Below, piece by piece: positions 49,907 through 59,163 of a DNA stretch of 64,000 bases. The DNA is from SIG607 sp036307305 (lineage in GTDB: Bacteria; Bacillota; Clostridia; Oscillospirales; Acutalibacteraceae): positions 1 through 64,000 of the forward strand of contig JAXJXV010000014.1 of assembly GCA_036307305.1 (NCBI GenBank), given 5' to 3'. A model generated the notes under the pieces. It did not search any database. It saw nothing but the letters and a program-made list of their open reading frames with translations, and had not been told where the DNA came from. How positions within the stretch are numbered: the stretch's first letter is position 1; the number at the start of each line of letters is the position of its first letter. Both the position numbers and the translations under genes were made by a program.

Positions 49907-52168
49907 ATGGCAAGTAAACCTACAAAATTAATGCTTAAAAGAATGTTTATTGTCCTTCTTTGTATTGTTATATTAACTGTAAGTGTTTCAGGCTACAGAC
50001 TTTTTCTGCTTATGATTGTAAGAGGGGAAAAGTATCAGGGAATGGCGTCTGAACAACAGCTTTACGACAGCCTTATTACTGCTCCGAGAGGCAATATTTA
50101 CGATAAAAATATGAACGTACTTGCAACCAGTACTACTGCTTGGACGGTTTATATTGCGCCTAACGGAATTCACAATATTACCGACGAGGCTAAGAGAGAA
50201 GAGGTAAGAAATCTTATTGCAGACGGTCTTTCTGAAATTCTCGGCGTAGACAGAGAAAAAACCTATAACGATACGGCAAAGCGTTCTTATTACGTTATCG
50301 TCAAGAAAAAAGTTGATAAAGAAACCTCTGATAAGGTAAGAAATTTTATAACTGAAAATAAGGAATATAAGCTTTCTAAATATATCGGTCTTGATGAATC
50401 TACAAAGCGTTATTACCCTAATAACAATTTAGCTTCAGTGGTACTGGGTTTTGTGGGTGACGACGACCAAGGTCTTGCAGGTATAGAGAGCTATTACGAT
50501 ACAACTCTTACGGGAGAGCCCGGAAGAGTTGTAGCCGCCAAGACCGCACAGGGAATAGATATGCCGTTTACCTATGAAATGGTAGAGGATGCAGTTCAGG
50601 GCAATTCCCTCGTATTGACCATAGATAATTATATTCAGTATGTCTGTGAAAAACAGCTCAAACAGGCGGTGGAGGATAATAAGTGTCGTGAACGTGGCGT
50701 AGCTATGGTTATGAACGTTAAAACGGGCGAGATTCTTGCTATGGCTATTTCGGGTGACTATAATCCTAACGAGCCTTTTGAATTATCCAGTGCTGACCAA
50801 AGCATTGTTGACGCGCTGGAAGGCGAGGAAAGGACGGCAAAGCTAAGTGAACTGCGGAACCGTCAGTGGAGAAACAAAGCCGTTTCTGACGCTTATGAAC
50901 CTGGCTCTGTTTTTAAAATCATTACAGCAGCGGCTGCTATAGAAGAAAACAAGGTAAGTCTTAATACCTCTTTTACTTGTGTAGGTCATACTCAGGTTGC
51001 AGGTCAGGCATATCACTGCCATAAGCGTACAGGTCACGGCGTTCTTGATTTAATGGGCGCAATCAGTAATTCCTGTAACCCTGCATTTATAACCATCAGT
51101 CAGATGCTTGGAGCCAGTACCTTTTCTAAATACTTTGAAGCCTTTGGCTTTACTTCTAAAACAGGTATAGATATACCGGGTGAAACCTCTTCAATTTATT
51201 ACAGTCAAGAAAATATGGGTCCCGTTGAACTTGCCTCTGCTTCCTTCGGTCAGACCTTTAAGGTTACTCCCGTACAGCTTATCACCGCTGTGGCTGCGGC
51301 GGCTAACGGCGGATATCTTGTTCAGCCTCACCTTGTATCCAAGGTTCTTGATGAAAACGGCAATGTTGTAGAAAACAAATCTACGTCATATCGCCGTCAG
51401 GTTGTTTCACAGCAGACCTCAGAAAAGCTTCGTACAGCTCTTGAGAGCGTTGTTAGCGTTGGTGCTAAAAATGCCTACGTAGCGGGTTACCGTACAGGCG
51501 GTAAAACGGGTACAAGTGAAAAAATAGATAAAATGAATCAGACCAATACGCAAGGTCTTTATATTGCTTCCTACGTAGGAATAGCGCCGATAAATGACCC
51601 TGAAATTGCAGTGCTTGTGCTTGTAGATGAACCCTCGGCAGGTAATATTTACGGAAGCGCCGTATCGGCGCCTGTTGCCTCTGCAATATTCAGTGAAATT
51701 TTACCCTATATGGGACTTGAACCTCAGTACAGTGAAGAAGAACTTAAAAACAGAGCTATTGCTGTTCCTGATGTGACGGGTGCTTCTCTTAGTGACGCTA
51801 AATCTAAAATTACAAAAGCAGGTCTTATTTATAAGGTTGTGGGTGAAGGCGAAACCGTAGTATCTCAGCTTCCGTCTTCACAGGATTCTCTGTATTCAGG
51901 TGGACTTGTTATTTTGTATACGGATGAAGCTTCTGCACAAAGTGAAACCACCACTGTTCCTGATTTTGAGGGAATGACGGTTTCACAGGTAAATGCCGCT
52001 GCAGTAAATGCGGGAATAAACGTTAAGTTTTCGGGAAATACGCTGTCCTCCGCAAATACTCTTGCATACAGTCAGAGCATTAAATCAGGGGAAACTGTCA
52101 GCACGGGAACAAGTGTAACGGTGTATTTCAGAGATGAAGATATAGCTGATTTTGCACCGAATGAATAG
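49907..52168 (+). CDS. Class B penicillin-binding protein with two PASTA domains (SpoVD/FtsI type)
   Basis: This 753-residue transpeptidase has one N-terminal membrane helix (about 13-35), a dimerisation region with APRGNIYDKN, and a transpeptidase domain with nucleophile Ser334 in EPGSVFKI, SNSCN, and KTGTS at Lys533. Two C-terminal PASTA domains follow (AVPDVTGASLSDAKSKI... and TVPDFEGMTVSQVNAAA...). It cross-links septal or spore-cortex peptidoglycan with a SEDS partner, here probably the ftsW-family gene at 54.7 kb. As the only such gene in the cluster it may serve division, sporulation or both. SpoVD usually carries one PASTA domain. Confidence 0.9.
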   Translation: MASKPTKLMLKRMFIVLLCIVILTVSVSGYRLFLLMIVRGEKYQGMASEQQLYDSLITAPRGNIYDKNMNVLATSTTAWTVYIAPNGIHNITDEAKREEVRNLIADGLSEILGVDREKTYNDTAKRSYYVIVKKKVDKETSDKVRNFITENKEYKLSKYIGLDESTKRYYPNNNLASVVLGFVGDDDQGLAGIESYYDTTLTGEPGRVVAAKTAQGIDMPFTYEMVEDAVQGNSLVLTIDNYIQYVCEKQLKQAVEDNKCRERGVAMVMNVKTGEILAMAISGDYNPNEPFELSSADQSIVDALEGEERTAKLSELRNRQWRNKAVSDAYEPGSVFKIITAAAAIEENKVSLNTSFTCVGHTQVAGQAYHCHKRTGHGVLDLMGAISNSCNPAFITISQMLGASTFSKYFEAFGFTSKTGIDIPGETSSIYYSQENMGPVELASASFGQTFKVTPVQLITAVAAAANGGYLVQPHLVSKVLDENGNVVENKSTSYRRQVVSQQTSEKLRTALESVVSVGAKNAYVAGYRTGGKTGTSEKIDKMNQTNTQGLYIASYVGIAPINDPEIAVLVLVDEPSAGNIYGSAVSAPVASAIFSEILPYMGLEPQYSEEELKNRAIAVPDVTGASLSDAKSKITKAGLIYKVVGEGETVVSQLPSSQDSLYSGGLVILYTDEASAQSETTTVPDFEGMTVSQVNAAAVNAGINVKFSGNTLSSANTLAYSQSIKSGETVSTGTSVTVYFRDEDIADFAPNE

Positions 52169-52180
52169 AGGAATATATAT

Positions 52181-53617
52181 ATGCTGTTAAAAGAATTGCT
52201 TAAAGATGCGCCAGATAGATTTGCAGATATAGAAATAAAAGGGATAACCGATGATTCCCGAAAGGTATCAGAGGGTTATGTATACGTATGTATCGTAGGA
52301 ACGGTAAGCGATGGTCATAATTATGCGGCTTCTGCTGTGAAAAACGGCGCATCGGTTATTGTCGCTCAAAAAGATACGGGGGAAGAAAATCAGATTATCG
52401 TAGAAGATACAAGAGCCGTTTACGCTCTTATGTCTGCCGCATGGTTTTCTAATCCTGCCGATAAACTTAAGCTTGTAGGCGTAACGGGAACCAATGGCAA
52501 AACCTCGGTAACACATATAATAAAGCATATTCTTGAAGCAAACGGCGAAAAGGTGGGTCTTATCGGCACTATTCAGAATATGATAGGTGATAGGGTTATA
52601 CCTACCGAAAGAACCACACCTAACTGCTATGAGCTGAATTCTCTTTTTGCCGATATGGTAAATGAGGGTTGTACCTATGCTGTTATGGAGGTTTCTTCCC
52701 ACGCTCTTGACCAGAAAAGAGTATATGGTATGAACTTTGAAGTAGGAATTTTCACAAATCTTACTCAAGACCATCTTGACTATCATATAACTATGGAAAA
52801 TTATCTTGAGGCAAAGAAACGCCTTTTTGGTATGTGTAAATATGCGGTAGTAAATAATGACGACTGCTACAGTGAAAAACTTATAGACGGTCTTTCCTGT
52901 GAGGTTTTAACTGTTTCTGCACAGTCACAAAGTACCGATTATTTCGCCAGGGAAATTGACTACAGAGCTGACGGGGTTAGCTTTGTGCTTGACGGAAAAG
53001 ATAAATTAGAACTTTCACTTTCAACTGGCGGAAAGTTTTCAGTATACAACGCTATGTCTGCTGTTGTGGCTTCCTTGGCTCTTGGTATAGATGAAAAGGT
53101 TATTAAAGATGCGGTATGTGCTCAGCAGGGTGTAAAGGGTAGAGCAGAGGTTTTTCCCTGTCCCTTTGATTTTACCGTTATAATAGATTACGCTCATACT
53201 CCCGACGGACTTGAAAATATACTATCTACCTTTAACGAATGTAAAAAGGGAAGACTTGTGGTTCTTTTCGGTTGCGGCGGTGACAGAGATAAAACCAAGC
53301 GTTCTATAATGGGCAGAATTGCCGCGGAAAAAGCTGACTTCGTTATTGTTACAAGCGATAATCCGCGAAGTGAGAACCCAACGGCTATAATAGAAGATAT
53401 TTTGGTAGGAATGAAGGATACAAGTACGCCTTATGCCGTTATTGAAAACAGAATAGAAGCTATAAACTATGCTGTAGATAATGCTGTAAAGAATGATATA
53501 ATCGTTTTAGCAGGTAAAGGACACGAAACCTATCAGATTTTAGCAAATGAAACAATACATCTTGATGAAAGGGAAATACTTTCTCAGGCTATGGAAAAAA
53601 GAAAGGAAGTAAAATAA
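52181..53617 (+). CDS. murE: UDP-MurNAc-tripeptide synthetase MurE (meso-DAP type)
   Basis: This 478-residue Mur ligase has the ATP loop GTNGKTSVTH near residue 107 and the residue-specificity motif DNPR at 393-396. That motif marks enzymes adding meso-diaminopimelate; lysine-adding enzymes differ there. It adds the third amino acid of the stem peptide in the cytoplasm. The stop overlaps the mraY start by one base. The usual next gene, murF, is absent. Confidence 0.94.
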   Translation: MLLKELLKDAPDRFADIEIKGITDDSRKVSEGYVYVCIVGTVSDGHNYAASAVKNGASVIVAQKDTGEENQIIVEDTRAVYALMSAAWFSNPADKLKLVGVTGTNGKTSVTHIIKHILEANGEKVGLIGTIQNMIGDRVIPTERTTPNCYELNSLFADMVNEGCTYAVMEVSSHALDQKRVYGMNFEVGIFTNLTQDHLDYHITMENYLEAKKRLFGMCKYAVVNNDDCYSEKLIDGLSCEVLTVSAQSQSTDYFAREIDYRADGVSFVLDGKDKLELSLSTGGKFSVYNAMSAVVASLALGIDEKVIKDAVCAQQGVKGRAEVFPCPFDFTVIIDYAHTPDGLENILSTFNECKKGRLVVLFGCGGDRDKTKRSIMGRIAAEKADFVIVTSDNPRSENPTAIIEDILVGMKDTSTPYAVIENRIEAINYAVDNAVKNDIIVLAGKGHETYQILANETIHLDEREILSQAMEKRKEVK

Positions 53618-54636
53618 TGGCAGATATAACTCCCGTAGTAACTGCGCTTGTTTCTTTTTTGGTTACAGCACTTCTTGGTTTTAAGGTTATTCCTTATCTT
53701 CATAAGCTTAAATTCGGACAGACTATACTTGATATCGGTCCATCGTGGCATAAAAACAAACAGGGAACGCCTACAATGGGTGGAATTATGCTTATGGCGG
53801 CTGTTATAGTGTCTTTAATAATAGGAATCGTATATTCGGTTATAATAAAAGGGGCTTTAATAAAAGAATTTGCCGACTCTAAAAGAGCAGCTATGCTAAT
53901 TGCAGGTGTGGTAATGGCGTTGGCTATGGGCTTTATTGGTTTTCTTGACGACTATATTAAGGTTGTAAAAAAACGCAATCTCGGTCTTACTGCAAAGCAG
54001 AAAACCTTTTTACAGAGCTTTGTTACGGTAGCGTACCTTGTTTCTCTTGCTTTTGCGGGAATGAACAGTACGTGGATTCCCTTTGTGGGCAATATATCTA
54101 TAACACACGATGTTGGGCTTATATTCTGGCCAATAGCATTTTTCTTTATTTACGGCTTTGTAAATGCTGTAAACCTTACCGACGGTCTTGACGGTCTTGC
54201 TTCCTCGGTAACCTTGGTTGTAAGCTGCGCTTTTATGATTATTGCAGGTGTTGCAGGTTCTCTTACGGGAATGAACTGCTTCGCTTCGGCAGTTGCGGGT
54301 ACCTGCGGAGGCTTTTTGGTATGGAATATGCATCCTGCGAAGGTGTTTATGGGTGACACGGGTTCTATGTTTTTAGGCGGCGCCGTTGTGGCTATGTCCT
54401 TTGGAACCGAGAGACCTGTTTTACTTATTCTTATTGGTATTGTTTATCTTCTTGAAGCTTTGTCGGTAGTGTTACAGGTCACTTCCTATAAGCTTACAAA
54501 AAAACGCATATTTAAAATGAGTCCTATTCACCATCATTTTGAAATGAGTGGCTGGAGCGAAGAAAAAATTGTGTTTGTTTTTTCAGCAGTGGGATTTATG
54601 GGCGGACTTATAGCAATTCTTACAGTTGTTTTATGA
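53617..54636 (+). CDS. mraY: Phospho-MurNAc-pentapeptide transferase MraY
   Basis: This 339-residue polytopic membrane enzyme has about ten helices and MraY motifs GTPTMGGIM, FLDDYIKV, NLTDGLDGLA, MGDTGSMFLGG and the histidine triad in SPIHHHFE. It transfers phospho-MurNAc-pentapeptide to undecaprenyl phosphate, making lipid I. It precedes an FtsW-type gene directly, with no murD between. Confidence 0.96.
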   Translation: MADITPVVTALVSFLVTALLGFKVIPYLHKLKFGQTILDIGPSWHKNKQGTPTMGGIMLMAAVIVSLIIGIVYSVIIKGALIKEFADSKRAAMLIAGVVMALAMGFIGFLDDYIKVVKKRNLGLTAKQKTFLQSFVTVAYLVSLAFAGMNSTWIPFVGNISITHDVGLIFWPIAFFFIYGFVNAVNLTDGLDGLASSVTLVVSCAFMIIAGVAGSLTGMNCFASAVAGTCGGFLVWNMHPAKVFMGDTGSMFLGGAVVAMSFGTERPVLLILIGIVYLLEALSVVLQVTSYKLTKKRIFKMSPIHHHFEMSGWSEEKIVFVFSAVGFMGGLIAILTVVL

Positions 54637-54662
54637 TTTGATTATTGGAGGTCAGTTGTCAG

Positions 54663-55814
54663 ATGAAGGATAACCTTTTGGCAAGAATACTTAAAAAATT
54701 CGGAATATATCAGGAGGGACAGCTGGATATACAGTTTTTGTCTCTTGTGCTTGTTTTACTTGCTATAGGTATTGTTATGCTTTTTTCTGCAAGCTATGCC
54801 TACTGTTACGCCCAGTATTCAAATAGTTATCATTTTATAATCAGACAGTCAATTTTTGCAGTTGTTGGCATTGCTGTAATGCTGGTGCTGTCAAGAATAG
54901 ATTGCCGTATATACAGAAAATTTTCTTTTGTTCTCTATATAGTTTCGGCTATTATGTTGGCTGTAGTTCTGGCTCTTCCGCCAATGCAGGAGGGAATGGA
55001 GCATAAGCGTTGGCTCGTTATTGGTTCATTTTCCTTTCAGCCCTCTGAAATAGCTAAATTTTCCATTATACTTTTGTTTTCTCATCTTATAGCTAAGAAC
55101 TATAAAAGAATGGGAGAGTTTAAATTCATAGCGTTATTACTTTTTTTACTTGCTGTTATCTGCGGTCTTGTAGTTGTGGAAACCCATTTGTCAGCAACAA
55201 TCCTTATACTTCTTATCGGTGTTGTGCTGATGATTGTGGGTGGTATGGCGGTTAAATATATTATCGGCGGTGTTATTGCAGCGGCAGGTGGAGTAGCTCT
55301 TATCGTTGTTACCGGTCTTGTTAAATATGCTATGAGCCGTTTTCAGTATTGGCTTGACCCTTGGGCAGATGCAACGGGTAAAGGCTATCAGACTATTCAG
55401 TCGTTACTCGCTATTGGCTCGGGAGGTCTTTTGGGAAGAGGAATAGGGCAGTCCAGACAGAAGTATTCCTGGTTGCCTGAGCCTCATAACGACTTTATTT
55501 TTTCTATAGTATGTGAAGAGCTTGGTCTTATAGGCGCTCTTGTGATTATCGGACTGTTTTGCGCACTTGTATGGAGAGGCTTTAAAATAGCTATGCATTC
55601 GCCCGACAAGTATTCATCCCTTATGGCTATAGGTCTTACCTTTCAGGTGGCTCTTCAGGCTTCTCTTAATATTTTGGTTGTTACCAACACGATACCAAAT
55701 ACGGGTATCAGTTTGCCGTTCTTCAGCTATGGCGGTACGGCGCTTCTTATATTACTTGCGGAAATGGGAATTGTACTTTCCATATCGCGACGGGCAAATC
55801 TGGAAAAGGTGTAG
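54663..55814 (+). CDS. SEDS-family glycosyltransferase FtsW/SpoVE
   Basis: This 383-residue membrane protein has about ten helices and SEDS motifs (LFSASYAY, KRWLVIGSFSFQPSEIAKF shortened to PSEIAKF, LPEPHNDFIF, PNTGISLPFFSYGGT). SEDS proteins polymerise lipid II glycan strands with a class B PBP partner, here the PBP at 49.9 kb. FtsW and the sporulation paralogue SpoVE cannot be told apart from this sequence; the position before murG fits either. I use ATG 54663, 10 bases after GGAGGT (54647-54652), over the TTG at 54645. Confidence 0.9.
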   Translation: MKDNLLARILKKFGIYQEGQLDIQFLSLVLVLLAIGIVMLFSASYAYCYAQYSNSYHFIIRQSIFAVVGIAVMLVLSRIDCRIYRKFSFVLYIVSAIMLAVVLALPPMQEGMEHKRWLVIGSFSFQPSEIAKFSIILLFSHLIAKNYKRMGEFKFIALLLFLLAVICGLVVVETHLSATILILLIGVVLMIVGGMAVKYIIGGVIAAAGGVALIVVTGLVKYAMSRFQYWLDPWADATGKGYQTIQSLLAIGSGGLLGRGIGQSRQKYSWLPEPHNDFIFSIVCEELGLIGALVIIGLFCALVWRGFKIAMHSPDKYSSLMAIGLTFQVALQASLNILVVTNTIPNTGISLPFFSYGGTALLILLAEMGIVLSISRRANLEKV

Positions 55815-55823
55815 TGATAACGT

Positions 55824-56930
55824 ATGCATATTCTTTTTGCGGGTGGCGGTACAGCGGGACATATTAATCCTGCTTTAGCGGTTGCAGATTATATTAAGGA
55901 AAAACATCCTGATGCTAAAATCAGCTTTATTGGAACTAAAGACAGACTTGAAGCTAAACTGGTTCCTGAAAAGAATTATCATTTTTACAGTATAAAGGTA
56001 CAGGGCTTCAGAAGAAGTCTGTCACCGTCGGGAATTATTCATAACGTTAAAACCGTAGCTTACGTTATGTCTTCCTCTGTAAAGGTGAGAAAGCTTTTAA
56101 AAGAATTAAAGCCCGACGTGGTTGTGGGTACGGGCGGTTATGTCAGCGGTCCTGTGCTGAGCGAGGCTGTAAAGCTGGGTATTAAAACGGCTATTCACGA
56201 GCAAAACGCTTTTCCTGGGGTTACCAATAAAATGCTTTCTCAAAAGGTTGACAGGGTAATGCTTGCAATGCCTGAGGCAGAAAGCAGAATGAAGTTTAAA
56301 AATAATCCTTATCTTACAGGAAATCCTGTAAGAAAAGAGCTGACAGAAATAAGCAAAACGGAGGCTAAGGCAAAACTCGGTTTTGACGAGCGTCCCGTCT
56401 TACTTTCCTTTGGCGGAAGCCTTGGAGCCGAGAAAATCAATAATGCGGCTGTGACGATAATCAAAGAGCTTAGTTCAAAGGGTGAATTTTATCATATTCA
56501 CGGAACAGGAAAAAGCGGATATGAAACGGTTAAAAACAGCCTTGGCGGTTTAATTGAAAAAGAAACCGTTGACGTACGCGAATATATTAAGGATATGGAC
56601 GTTTGTATGGCGGCGGCTGACCTGATTATCTGCAGAGCGGGAGCAATTACCTTAAGTGAACTCGCTGTATGCAGAAAACCGTCTATTCTGATTCCATCGC
56701 CTTATGTGGCAGAAAATCATCAGTATCATAACGCTTTTACCTTAAAAAATGCAGGTGCGGCGGAGATTATCGAAGAAAAGGATTTAACAAACGAAAAGAT
56801 AATCGAAACTGTTGATAAACTTATTTGCAATAAAGAAAAACTACGTGATATGAGCAAAAACGCCGATAAAGTAGCGATTGATGATTCAAAAGAGCGTATT
56901 TATAATATAATTATGGATTTGCTCAACTAA
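55824..56930 (+). CDS. murG: UDP-GlcNAc transferase MurG
   Basis: This 368-residue GT-B enzyme has the N-terminal GGGTAGHINPALA loop, GTGGYVSGPVL, HEQNAFPGVTNK, and the C-domain SGGSLG-like FGGSLGAEKIN plus CRAGAITLSELA. It converts lipid I to lipid II at the inner membrane face. It starts 9 bp after the SEDS gene. Confidence 0.96.
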   Translation: MHILFAGGGTAGHINPALAVADYIKEKHPDAKISFIGTKDRLEAKLVPEKNYHFYSIKVQGFRRSLSPSGIIHNVKTVAYVMSSSVKVRKLLKELKPDVVVGTGGYVSGPVLSEAVKLGIKTAIHEQNAFPGVTNKMLSQKVDRVMLAMPEAESRMKFKNNPYLTGNPVRKELTEISKTEAKAKLGFDERPVLLSFGGSLGAEKINNAAVTIIKELSSKGEFYHIHGTGKSGYETVKNSLGGLIEKETVDVREYIKDMDVCMAAADLIICRAGAITLSELAVCRKPSILIPSPYVAENHQYHNAFTLKNAGAAEIIEEKDLTNEKIIETVDKLICNKEKLRDMSKNADKVAIDDSKERIYNIIMDLLN

Positions 56931-56933
56931 ATT

Positions 56934-56962
56934 TTGTCAAATTCTTAAAAGCGGCATATTAT
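56934..56962 (+). promoter_or_regulatory. Internal promoter for murA-divIB
   Basis: TTGTCA (56934-56939), 17 bp, TATTAT (56957-56962), in the 68-bp gap between murG and murA. murA and divIB may thus be expressed separately from the upstream cluster. Confidence 0.6.
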
Positions 56963-56998
56963 AAAATATAATGATTTTATAATTTGCGGGGTGCTTTT

Positions 56999-58252
56999 AT
57001 GGGAGTTTTCAAGGTTGAAGGCGGTAAAAAGCTTAGTGGCGAACTAAAGGTACAGGGAGCAAAAAACAGCGCCTTACCTATTCTTGCCGCCACATTGCTT
57101 ATTAAGGAAAAAAGCGTACTACATAACTGTCCCGACCTTACGGATACTATGGCTGCTTTGAAGATTCTTGTTACGCTTGGATGTGTCTGTGTACGGGATG
57201 AATCTACCGTTATCGTTGATGCAACAGAGTTGGCAAATTATGAAATAAGCAAGGAGCTTATGCGTGAAATGCGCTCTTCCGTTGTGTTTTTAGGCGCCAT
57301 TGTTTCCCGTATGGGTAAAGCGGTTATCACAAATCCCGGTGGCTGTGAGTTGGGTCCCAGACCTATAGATTTGCACATTGCGGCTCTTAGACGTCTTGGC
57401 GTGATTATAGAGGAAAAGGACGACAAGATTATCTGCACAGCGCCAAAGGGGATTGTCGGCGCGGAAATAGACCTTGATTTTCCAAGTGTGGGCGCTACTG
57501 AAAATATTATTATTGCCGCTTGTATATCTAAGGGTACCACGGTAATAAAGAATGCTGCCAAAGAACCTGAAATCAGCGATTTAGCTGATTTTCTCAACAG
57601 AGCAGGAGGCAGAATTAAGGGCGCGGGTTCCTCTACCGTAGTTATTGAGGGTGTTGGTAAACTCTGCTCTACAGAGCATACCGTAATGCCTGACCGCATA
57701 GTAGCGGCAACCTATCTTTCGGCCGCCGCAATAACGGGCGGACAGATAAACCTTAAAGACTGCAGTGCGGTTAATATGATGTCAATTATCAGCTTTTTCT
57801 CACAAATCGGCTGTGATGTTAAAAGCAACGGAAAGGATATATATATCAAAGGCAAAGAACGGTATTTGCCTACTTCCAGAGTGGTTACAGACGTATATCC
57901 CGCTTTTCCCACCGATGCAGGACCTATAGTGGTGCCTGTCTTTTCAAGAATTGACGGAATGATTTCTATTAAAGAAACTATTTTTCAAAACAGATTCAGA
58001 TATATAGATGAGCTTAATAAATTCGGCGCAAAGTTAGAGCTTAAAGATAATGTGGCAACTTCACGCGGAATAAGTAAGCTTACGGCAGCAAATGTGAAAT
58101 GTACCGACCTTAGAGGAGGTGCCGCCCTTGTTTTAGCGGCGCTGTGTAGTGAGGGGATATCTACTGTTTCTGATACACATCACATTGAAAGAGGCTACTG
58201 TGATATATCGGGACAGTTAAGGATTTTGGGTGCAAATATTTCGGAGGTGTAA
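56999..58252 (+). CDS. murA: UDP-GlcNAc 1-carboxyvinyltransferase MurA
   Basis: This 417-residue enolpyruvyl transferase has GAKNSALPILAATLL near residue 20 and the PEP-reactive Cys116 in GGCELGPRPIDLHI. It carries out the first committed step of peptidoglycan synthesis and is the fosfomycin target. It occupies the place where Firmicute clusters usually have murB between murG and divIB. The start is ATG 56999 behind GCGGGGTG; upstream codons lack a site. Confidence 0.95.
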   Translation: MGVFKVEGGKKLSGELKVQGAKNSALPILAATLLIKEKSVLHNCPDLTDTMAALKILVTLGCVCVRDESTVIVDATELANYEISKELMREMRSSVVFLGAIVSRMGKAVITNPGGCELGPRPIDLHIAALRRLGVIIEEKDDKIICTAPKGIVGAEIDLDFPSVGATENIIIAACISKGTTVIKNAAKEPEISDLADFLNRAGGRIKGAGSSTVVIEGVGKLCSTEHTVMPDRIVAATYLSAAAITGGQINLKDCSAVNMMSIISFFSQIGCDVKSNGKDIYIKGKERYLPTSRVVTDVYPAFPTDAGPIVVPVFSRIDGMISIKETIFQNRFRYIDELNKFGAKLELKDNVATSRGISKLTAANVKCTDLRGGAALVLAALCSEGISTVSDTHHIERGYCDISGQLRILGANISEV

Positions 58253-58253
58253 A

Positions 58254-59012
58254 ATGGCGAAAAAGGATAAAAAAAGAGTTAGCAAGAGAAAACGAAGGAA
58301 AAGAGCGATACTGACGTTCTTCGTACTTGTTGCAGTTTCCTTGCTGTGCGGACTTTCTTTTACGGTATTTTTCCCTGTGAAAAATATAGAGGTACTAAAC
58401 AACAGTATATATAATACGCAGGAAATTATTAACGCCTCTTTAATTAACAACGGTGATAATCTTCTGAGACTCTCCGAAAAACGCGTTCTTGAAAATTTAC
58501 AGGAAAGTCTACCGTTTGTTGACGGTATTGTACTTGAGAAGAAGTTACCTGATACCGTTATTATTGAAGTGACTGAGGCAACCGAATACTGTTGCTACAA
58601 TATAGACGGTATTTACTATTCAACCGATATTAACGGAAGAGTATTAAAGGAATACTACGAAATACCATCTCTTGTTTACGTTGAATGTAAAGCATCGCTG
58701 TCTAAGGATAATATCAGAAGCGTTGTATTGGAAAGCGATAATCATAAAAACGTACTTAACGAAATTTTAAACAGTGGAAAACTTGATAATACTAAGCTTA
58801 ACTATATAGATATCAGTAATCTTTATGATATAAAAATCGGCATTGATAACAGATTTACCATAGAGCTTGGGGAAGACAGATATATAAATGAAAAACTTGC
58901 TCTGTTTTCTAAAATGGCTGAATCAAAAACTCAAGAGAACAGCGGTGTTTTCAGATTTAATATGTGGGAACCGAATAATCCGCAAGGCTCTTACGTTGAA
59001 AATAAAAGATAA
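58254..59012 (+). CDS. divIB: Cell division protein DivIB/FtsQ
   Basis: This 252-residue bitopic protein has a very basic cytoplasmic tail (KKDKKRVSKRKRRKR), one membrane helix (about 19-42), a POTRA domain beginning FPVKNIEVLNN, and a beta domain after about residue 115. With FtsL and DivIC it regulates the septal synthase. ATG 58254 follows GGAGGT and comes 1 bp after the murA stop. Confidence 0.9.
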   Translation: MAKKDKKRVSKRKRRKRAILTFFVLVAVSLLCGLSFTVFFPVKNIEVLNNSIYNTQEIINASLINNGDNLLRLSEKRVLENLQESLPFVDGIVLEKKLPDTVIIEVTEATEYCCYNIDGIYYSTDINGRVLKEYYEIPSLVYVECKASLSKDNIRSVVLESDNHKNVLNEILNSGKLDNTKLNYIDISNLYDIKIGIDNRFTIELGEDRYINEKLALFSKMAESKTQENSGVFRFNMWEPNNPQGSYVENKR

Positions 59013-59069
59013 TCTATTTATATAATGTCGAAAAAGTTAAAATAAATTAATATTTTTTAAAATAAGCTA

Positions 59070-59098
59070 TTGAAATTTTAAAATAACTGTGTTATTAT
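59070..59098 (+). promoter_or_regulatory. Promoter of ftsZ
   Basis: TTGAAA (59070-59075), 17 bp, TATTAT (59093-59098), in an A+T-rich 151-bp gap before ftsZ. Confidence 0.65.
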
Positions 59099-59163
59099 TA
59101 TTTTGTGTTTTAATAGTTTTAATGGAAAATACTGTTTAAATTTTAAAAATGGAGGAATTCACA